From Candidatus Aminicenantota bacterium (GTDB lineage: Bacteria > Acidobacteriota > Aminicenantia > S016-38), in assembly GCA_027062035.1 (NCBI GenBank), contig JAMOUL010000239.1:1-7575 (forward strand): a DNA stretch of 7,575 bases, written 5' to 3'. Below, one piece after another: positions 1 through 3,901 of the stretch; positions within the stretch are counted from its first letter, which is position 1; every line of letters begins with the position of its first letter. A model generated the notes under the pieces. The model was not told where the DNA came from. It saw nothing but the letters and a program-made list of their open reading frames with translations, and did no database searches. Both the position numbers and the translations under genes were made by a program.

Positions 1-310
1 AGAGTTTGTCTTTGAGCCAGACTGACATGGATTCGCGAAAAACAGGGTATGTTAAAGGAAAGGAAGAAAATACCTGCTTGAGGATCCTTTCAAACTTGAG
101 AAAGGGCTTTTCATAGAAAACAACATAGTCCACATCCCGGGGGCGTATTCCTTCCTGTTCCAGACAGAAGTTTATGGCATTTATCGGGAAGGAATAATCA
201 TGTTTCTTCCTTGAGAACCTTTCCTCTAAAGAGGCGGCTACCAATTTGCCGTCTTTGATAAGAGCCGCGGCTGCATCGTGGTAGTAACAGGATATTCCCA
301 GTATGTACAT
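1..310 (-). CDS. Carbamoyltransferase, NodU/CmcH family (N-terminal 103 residues; 3' part beyond window)
   Basis: Only the N-terminal 103 residues are in the window; the gene continues off the left edge. The protein opens MYILGISCYYHDAAAALIKD, followed by an EERFSRKKHD segment and a VVFYEKP motif near residues 63-69. This is the standard N-terminus of the NodU/CmcH/TobZ O-carbamoyltransferases, which move a carbamoyl group from carbamoyl phosphate, through a carbamoyl-adenylate, onto a hydroxyl of a sugar or other small molecule. His11 and Asp12 match the conserved metal/active-site HD of the family. The ATG is well supported: AAGGAGG at 319-325 lies 8 bases upstream. The start overlaps the stop of the preceding 69-residue gene by one base (TAATG), which implies translational coupling. 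Given the membrane-anchored SGNH hydrolase and small membrane protein upstream, the acceptor is probably a surface glycan or lipid-linked sugar; that is inference. The family call is firm, the substrate unknown. Confidence 0.93.
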   Translation of the reverse strand, partial: MYILGISCYYHDAAAALIKDGKLVAASLEERFSRKKHDYSFPINAINFCLEQEGIRPRDVDYVVFYEKPFLKFERILKQVFSSFPLTYPVFRESMSVWLKDKL

Positions 311-519
311 TAAAATTGCCTCCTTATCCAGGTTTCATCCGGTTCGAAATTCAGGGTTATCCATCCTCTTTTTCCCTTCTTGTTGAGAGGATCGCTGAGT
401 AGGCCATAAATGTGAAGGGGAAGAAAAATGGTGAAGTACATTAACCCAAGGATTACCGCAGAATTAAATCTGCCTATTGTGTGCATAAATTTTTTAAAGC
501 CTTGCCATAGCTTTTTCAT
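310..519 (-). CDS. Small membrane protein, 69 residues, resembling the C-terminal part of SxtJ-type proteins
   Basis: A short basic N-terminus (residues 1-17) precedes one hydrophobic segment at about residues 19-42, then a polar tail containing SDPLNKKGKRG and ending ETWIRRQF. Small SxtJ-family membrane proteins are, from memory, often found next to carbamoyltransferases. They share an IGR-N-S/T start to the membrane segment, a conserved Pro within it, a DPL motif after it and a final W-x-x-R. Full SxtJ proteins are about twice as long, so this would be a minimal version. A real gene is supported by AAGGG at 528-532 sitting 8 bases before the ATG, an 11-base gap from the SGNH stop, and a one-base overlap with the carbamoyltransferase start. 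The function is unknown. By context it may be a membrane partner that positions the carbamoyltransferase or hydrolase. The SxtJ resemblance is by eye only. Confidence 0.8.
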   Translation of the reverse strand: MKKLWQGFKKFMHTIGRFNSAVILGLMYFTIFLPLHIYGLLSDPLNKKGKRGWITLNFEPDETWIRRQF

Positions 520-530
520 GATAAAAACCC

Positions 531-1448
531 TTACTGAAGAAGATGCTTTTTAACAATTATATCATAAAGAATATCTGCCACTAATGAATGAACAATTTTG
601 TTGGGATGGCGATCTATCTCGTCTGCAACGAGCTGGGTGTTTTTGTATTTTTTCAGGTAAGGTAGAAGGTCGACGAAAATAAAACCTTCGGCCTTCATAA
701 GACTTTCCACCCTTCGGTGGACCCTCAGGAATGGGTAATGTTCAAATGAAAAATCAAGGGATGGGAAGAGAACAACAATAACAGGAATATGCTTTTCTTC
801 TGTTATTTTTCTGAGTTTATTGTATGCATCTATGGTTTCCTTCCATCCTCTGTATTTATCAGTATGTATTTTTTCCATACATTTAATAAATTCTCTTTTA
901 ACCCTTTCGTCCTGCGATATTTTCCATATGAATCTGAAGAGCATGGAATGTTCAAAAAAGAATTTGTTGATTCCTTCTGGCTTTTTATAAGCCATTTTTC
1001 GGTAAAATCTCAGGAGGTCCCTGGGATCGATTGGATCGTTCAGACAATACCCTATGATTATAAGGTCAGGAGCGAACTTCATTCCAAGCTCTTCTATCGT
1101 TGCAATTTCCTTCATCGCATCCCATCCCGGTCTTGCCAGAACTATTACTTCCACGTTTTTGAACTTTTTCTCGAGCTGTCTGGCAAAGGTCTGGTTGAAC
1201 CTGACACCCCATCCGGCTGCAATGGAATCTCCTACCACGAGAATCCTTTTTACACCTTCTGGCTTTTTGAATTCGTGCTTAAAGTCTCTGAAGCCCAGGG
1301 AATTGGCTTCCCTTTCGATTTCCTCTCCGTATTTGTTGTTTAAACCCAGATAAAATTCCCTGTGGAGAGGGATGGTGAGCCTTGCAAAGAGTTCCATTAC
1401 CAGCAGTCCAAATAGAATACCTAAAAGTAAAAGTAGAACCTTTTTCAT
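531..1448 (-). CDS. Membrane-anchored SGNH/GDSL-family hydrolase or O-acyltransferase-like protein
   Basis: 305 residues. Residues 1-24 form a signal-anchor (MKK followed by a Leu-rich core), which places the catalytic domain outside the cytoplasmic membrane. The SGNH blocks are present: GDSIAAGWG at 73-81 with nucleophile Ser75, block II Gly108 in ARPGWD, block III GYCLNDP with Asn137, and the D-x-H-P-N block with Asp279 and His281. Family members hydrolyse or transfer acyl esters; those beside polysaccharide genes often add or remove acetyl groups on surface glycans. Here the gene leads an operon with a small membrane protein and a carbamoyltransferase, so a glycan-modifying role is likely but the substrate is unknown. 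There is no Shine-Dalgarno before the ATG. Instead a good promoter (-35 TTGATA, 17-base spacer, -10 TAGAAT) predicts transcription starting at or within a base or two of the start codon, so the mRNA may be leaderless. The catalytic residues make the fold assignment secure. Confidence 0.92.
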   Translation of the reverse strand: MKKVLLLLLGILFGLLVMELFARLTIPLHREFYLGLNNKYGEEIEREANSLGFRDFKHEFKKPEGVKRILVVGDSIAAGWGVRFNQTFARQLEKKFKNVEVIVLARPGWDAMKEIATIEELGMKFAPDLIIIGYCLNDPIDPRDLLRFYRKMAYKKPEGINKFFFEHSMLFRFIWKISQDERVKREFIKCMEKIHTDKYRGWKETIDAYNKLRKITEEKHIPVIVVLFPSLDFSFEHYPFLRVHRRVESLMKAEGFIFVDLLPYLKKYKNTQLVADEIDRHPNKIVHSLVADILYDIIVKKHLLQ

Positions 1449-1455
1449 AACTTAT

Positions 1456-1484
1456 ATTCTATGCTTTTGTGGAGGAATTATCAA
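1456..1484 (-). promoter_or_regulatory. Sigma-70-type promoter for the SGNH operon
   Basis: On the minus strand TTGATA (1484-1479, five of six match TTGACA) is followed by exactly 17 bases and TAGAAT (1461-1456, five of six match TATAAT). The -10 ends 7 bases before the ATG at 1448. The expected transcription start therefore falls at about 1448-1449, leaving essentially no 5' untranslated region, which agrees with the absence of a Shine-Dalgarno. The match is seen in sequence; activity is inferred. Confidence 0.7.
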
Positions 1485-1485
1485 T

Positions 1486-1513
1486 TTGAAGATATTTTTT
1501 TAGCTGGTAAAAT
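1486..1513 (+). promoter_or_regulatory. Extended -10 promoter for the Na+/Ca2+ antiporter gene
   Basis: TTGAAG (1486-1491) is a fair -35 (first four bases match). After a 16-base spacer comes TAAAAT (1508-1513), preceded by TGG at 1505-1507, giving an extended -10 (TGn). The -10 ends 7 bases before the ATG at 1521, so the transcript should be leaderless or nearly so. The -35 lies one base from the -35 of the divergent SGNH promoter, so two RNA polymerases could hardly occupy both at once. Confidence 0.6.
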
Positions 1514-1520
1514 AGCTTGG

Positions 1521-2444
1521 ATGACTCATTTACCCACAATACTGGTATGGTTAATTCTTCTGGGCTCACTGGGAGGATTATACCTTGGGGGAGAAGTACT
1601 TGTTTCAGGGGGAGTTTCTCTTGCTAAAAGAGCCGGTATAAAGAGAGTTGTGGTCGGACTTACGGTGGTAGCAGTGGGGACTTCCATGCCGGAATTTTTT
1701 GTAAGTCTTTTTGGTGCCCTTAAAGGGAGTCCGGATATTTCTGTGGGTAATGTAATTGGTTCAAATCTGGCTAACATTGGCCTGGCTCTCTCCATTGCAG
1801 TTTTGATAAGAAAGGAAACAGGTAAGTTTGTCGATGTTACCTGGGATCTCACTTTCCTTTCTGGCGCGACGTTGATATTCCTTTTTATGTCCATGGATGG
1901 AAAAATTTCAAGGGGCGATGGACTGGTATTATTTCTGATGTTGTTTCTTTATATACTCGCATCTGCCAGGAGGGAGGGGCAGGAAATAGAAGAGGAAAAA
2001 TCGTTAAGTTATCCCATATTGCTTCTTATTTCAGGAATAGCCATACTCGCAGTTTCCGCCCATTATACTGTAATTTCCGGTATAGAACTCAGCAAAAGGA
2101 TGGGAATATCTCAGCTGGCAATTGGAATGACTGCCATGGCACTGGGAACTTCATTGCCTGAGATCTTTGTCTCGGCAGTAGCTGCAGTAAAGAAGGAAGT
2201 TGGTATAGGTATAGGTAATGTTATAGGTTCCAACATTTTTAACCTTATGGGAGTTGCTGGTGGAGTGGCGATAATAAAGCCTCTGGATGTCAATATTCGT
2301 CTGGTAAAGGTATTTATACCGGCTTCCCTGATTTTTGCCCTATTTCTCCTTTTCCTTTCCGCATTTAAAATAAGGTTAAGAAGAAGGCATGCTTTATTAA
2401 TTCTTGTTATTTATTTCGTTCTGGTCTATAACCTCTTCCATTGA
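1521..2444 (+). CDS. CaCA-family Na+/Ca2+ antiporter (YrbG-like)
   Basis: 307 residues, about ten membrane segments arranged as two inverted repeats of five, the usual size of prokaryotic Ca2+:cation antiporters. Both alpha repeats are intact: GLTVVAVGTSMPEFFVS (46-62, Glu58) followed by GNVIGSN (76-82), and GMTAMALGTSLPEIFVS (202-218, Glu214) followed by GNVIGSN (232-238). The two Glu residues and the GNxxGSN asparagines form the ion-binding centre in this family. A charged cytosolic linker (residues 149-161, Glu-rich) separates the halves. The protein exchanges Na+ or H+ for Ca2+ across the inner membrane; the exact ions cannot be read from sequence. I start it at 1521 rather than the upstream in-frame ATG at 1461: the first membrane helix follows directly, the 20 extra residues resemble nothing in the family, and they would be read through the promoter. 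A strong Shine-Dalgarno is lacking at either ATG; an extended -10 lies 7 bases before 1521. Confidence 0.93.
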   Translation: MTHLPTILVWLILLGSLGGLYLGGEVLVSGGVSLAKRAGIKRVVVGLTVVAVGTSMPEFFVSLFGALKGSPDISVGNVIGSNLANIGLALSIAVLIRKETGKFVDVTWDLTFLSGATLIFLFMSMDGKISRGDGLVLFLMLFLYILASARREGQEIEEEKSLSYPILLLISGIAILAVSAHYTVISGIELSKRMGISQLAIGMTAMALGTSLPEIFVSAVAAVKKEVGIGIGNVIGSNIFNLMGVAGGVAIIKPLDVNIRLVKVFIPASLIFALFLLFLSAFKIRLRRRHALLILVIYFVLVYNLFH

Positions 2445-2450
2445 TATAAT
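2442..2450 (+). promoter_or_regulatory. Perfect extended -10 (TGATATAAT) immediately before rmlD
   Basis: TATAAT (2445-2450) is an exact -10 consensus, preceded by TGA, so it is an extended -10. That TGA is also the stop codon of the antiporter gene. The hexamer ends 8 bases before the rmlD ATG at 2459, so a transcript from here would start at or just before the ATG. I see no good -35 at 16-18 bases upstream, which extended -10 promoters do not strictly need. rmlD may also be read from antiporter transcripts. Confidence 0.55.
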
Positions 2451-2458
2451 GGAAAAGG

Positions 2459-3307
2459 ATGAGAATTTTAATAACAGGCGGGAAGGGGCAACTTGCCCAT
2501 GCTTTGAAAAGGGAATTTGAAGGACATACCCTTTATGCTCCTTCCAGGGAAGAGCTTGACATTGCTGATTTTGAAAAGCTGAGGGAGACAATTGAGGAAT
2601 TTAAACCCGATGTCCTTATAAATCCAGCAGCTTTAACTGCTGTGGATTTTTGTGAAGATGTTCCTGAGGCGGCGTTTATTATAAATGGAATAGCCCCCGG
2701 GAAAATGGGAGAACTGGCAGAACAATTTTCCTTTGTTCTGGTTCATATAAGCACAGATTATGTTTTTTCCGGGGAGAAGAGTAGTCCATACCTGGAGGAT
2801 GATTGTCCTCTTCCCCTTTCTGTTTATGGAAATTCAAAGCTCGTTGGCGAGAACCTTATAAGAGCGGATACGGAAAGACATTATGTAATTCGAACTGCAG
2901 GGCTTTTTGGCCCGGGAGGAAAGGGAAATTTTGTAAAATTTGTTCTGAAAAACGTAATGGCAGGCAGGGAACTCAGCATAGTTAATGACAGATACTCTTC
3001 TCCCACTTATACTGTTGAGCTGGCATCACAGATAAGAATCATGCTCGAAAAAGGCGTACCTTACGGCATTTATCACGCCACAAGCGAAGGAGAATGCAAC
3101 TGGTATGAGTTCGCCAGGAAAATTGTGGAGCTCAAAGGGGGAAATACAGAACTTGTGAAACCCGTCAGTTCAGAGCAATTCGTTCAAAGGGCAAGAAGAC
3201 CCAGATATTCTGTCCTCGAAAATGGAAAATTGAAATCGCTTGGAATAAATCTCTTTTCCCATTGTTTTGAGGCTCTTGAAAAGTACCTGATTTCCGGGGA
3301 AATCTGA
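2459..3307 (+). CDS. rmlD: dTDP-4-dehydrorhamnose reductase (RmlD-type extended SDR)
   Basis: 282 residues, normal for the family. The Rossmann start MRILITGGKGQLAHAL contains the GxxGQL nucleotide-binding motif (7-12). Other family marks are NPAALTAVDFCE (55-66), HISTDYVFSGE (97-107), catalytic Tyr123 and Lys127 in the YGNSK motif, RTAGLFGPGGKGNFV (145-159), and RPRYSVL (247-253) near the end. RmlD uses NAD(P)H to reduce dTDP-4-keto-L-rhamnose to dTDP-L-rhamnose, the donor for rhamnose in O-antigen, capsule and other surface glycans; it acts in the cytoplasm. No rmlA, rmlB or rmlC lies in this window, so they are elsewhere or the substrate is a related sugar. The gene starts 14 bases after the antiporter stop. 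The only purine run (GGAAAAGG) abuts the ATG, too close for a normal ribosome site, while an exact extended -10 sits 8 bases upstream. Confidence 0.9.
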   Translation: MRILITGGKGQLAHALKREFEGHTLYAPSREELDIADFEKLRETIEEFKPDVLINPAALTAVDFCEDVPEAAFIINGIAPGKMGELAEQFSFVLVHISTDYVFSGEKSSPYLEDDCPLPLSVYGNSKLVGENLIRADTERHYVIRTAGLFGPGGKGNFVKFVLKNVMAGRELSIVNDRYSSPTYTVELASQIRIMLEKGVPYGIYHATSEGECNWYEFARKIVELKGGNTELVKPVSSEQFVQRARRPRYSVLENGKLKSLGINLFSHCFEALEKYLISGEI

Positions 3308-3310
3308 AGC

Positions 3311-3420
3311 AGGATCTTTAAACGGATGGTAAATCTTAACTATAAAAGAGCGAGTCTACAAGCAGGGATAAAAACCGAACTTATGTTCTGTGTCCGGTAA
3401 GCGGGACCTCAAAAGATCCT
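3311..3420. repeat. Perfect 9-base inverted repeat (AGGATCTTT / AAAGATCCT) bounding a 110-base element
   Basis: AGGATCTTT at 3311-3319 is exactly complementary to AAAGATCCT at 3412-3420, with 92 bases between. In RNA from either strand this could form a closing stem around inner hairpins, as in many structured RNAs. In DNA it could be the terminal repeat of a miniature element, though no clear target-site duplication flanks it. I could not match the interior to any riboswitch or ribozyme core I know. A 9-base match over this span could also arise by chance a few percent of the time. Confidence 0.35.
3369..3398 (-). terminator. Probable intrinsic terminator of the gyrB-gyrA-Nudix operon
   Basis: Read on the minus strand, ACCGGAC (3398-3392) pairs with GTTCGGT (3380-3374) through seven pairs, one of them G-U, around an 11-base loop. 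A run of T follows directly (TTTTTAT, starting with the last stem base). On the plus strand the G-U becomes an A-C mismatch and no T run follows, so the signal is directional. It lies about 50 bases after the Nudix stop. The stem is short, so efficiency may be moderate. Confidence 0.6.
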
Positions 3421-3448
3421 GAATTAGAGAATGGAGTTGGAGGAAGAA

Positions 3449-3901
3449 TTATGGAGATGAGAAATTGGCTTCGTATTCCTCGCAGGAGATTCCCTTTTCT
3501 TTAAGCCATTTTTTAAAGTTCAGATAATCGTTTATTATGCGACCATGATCGAAGGCAAGGGGAGGTAATTCTTCAAGGGAAAAGAGTCTGGCATTTTTGG
3601 CGTCATCTCCACCGACAGGTTCACCCTCAGCTCTTGCGATGAAAACCAGGGTGGCAGTGTGAAACCTGGGGTCCCTTTCAGGATGAGAATAGACATGCAT
3701 CTGGCATAGAAGTTCTATATCAAGACCTGTTTCTTCCTTTGCTTCCCTGATGGCGGTTTGCTCAAAGCTTTCTCCGTACTCCACAAAACCCCCGGGAATT
3801 GCCCAGCCATAGGGAGGATTCTTTCTTTCCACAAGGACTATTTTATCCCCTACTTCAATTATTATGTCAACTGTAGGGAAGGGATTCCTGGGCTGGTTCA
3901 T
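3449..3901 (-). CDS. Nudix hydrolase, ADP-ribose pyrophosphatase-like
   Basis: 150 residues, the usual size of a single-domain Nudix enzyme. The Nudix box GX5EX7REUXEEXGU is complete: Gly38, Glu44, then REAKEETGL at 52-60, with Glu56 and Glu57 as metal ligands. HPERDPRFHTATLVF (73-87) resembles the SDPxRDPRxH segment of ADP-ribose pyrophosphatases, so hydrolysis of ADP-ribose or a related nucleoside diphosphate derivative is the best guess; an 8-oxo-dNTP cleaner is the alternative. I start it at 3901, where AAAAGGGAG (3914-3906) lies 4 bases upstream and the protein begins MNQPRNPFPTVDI as in relatives. An in-frame ATG at 3961 would add 20 residues read out of frame from the gyrA tail and is not supported. 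The gene overlaps gyrA by 35 bases and is the last of the gyrase operon, so its level is tied to that of gyrase. Confidence 0.9.
   Translation of the reverse strand: MNQPRNPFPTVDIIIEVGDKIVLVERKNPPYGWAIPGGFVEYGESFEQTAIREAKEETGLDIELLCQMHVYSHPERDPRFHTATLVFIARAEGEPVGGDDAKNARLFSLEELPPLAFDHGRIINDYLNFKKWLKEKGISCEEYEANFSSP

Larger units (their letters stand above)
3308..3448. other. Convergent intergenic region between rmlD and the Nudix gene
   Basis: These 141 bases separate the 3' ends of two opposing transcripts and contain no credible gene. They hold a probable intrinsic terminator for the minus-strand operon (3369-3398), a small GTCCG/CGGGAC hairpin possibility overlapping it (3392-3407), and a perfect 9-base inverted repeat at 3311-3319 and 3412-3420. 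I see no U-tract hairpin that would serve plus-strand rmlD transcripts. Confidence 0.6.

Noticed and set aside
789..1343. 184-codon open frame on the plus strand opposite the SGNH gene
   Set aside because: It is a shadow of a gene with intact catalytic motifs, has Phe/Ser-rich composition typical of antisense frames, and shows no recognisable domain.
1461..1520. Upstream in-frame ATG for the antiporter adding 20 residues
   Set aside because: No Shine-Dalgarno precedes it, the extra residues do not resemble the family N-terminus, and the stretch carries both divergent promoters.
3392..3407. GTCCG/CGGGAC hairpin as a plus-strand terminator for rmlD
   Set aside because: The stem is short and bulged and no T run follows on the plus strand.
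3308..3448. tRNA, known riboswitch or small ribozyme in the convergent region
   Set aside because: No T-loop signature, no hammerhead, pistol or twister core, and none of the common riboswitch cores could be recognised on either strand by eye.
3451..3504. 17-codon plus-strand frame (MEMRNWLRIPRRRFPFL) with GGAGGA six bases upstream
   Set aside because: The ribosome-site match is good, but the frame is antisense to the Nudix 3' end, very short, and no promoter is evident; probably chance.
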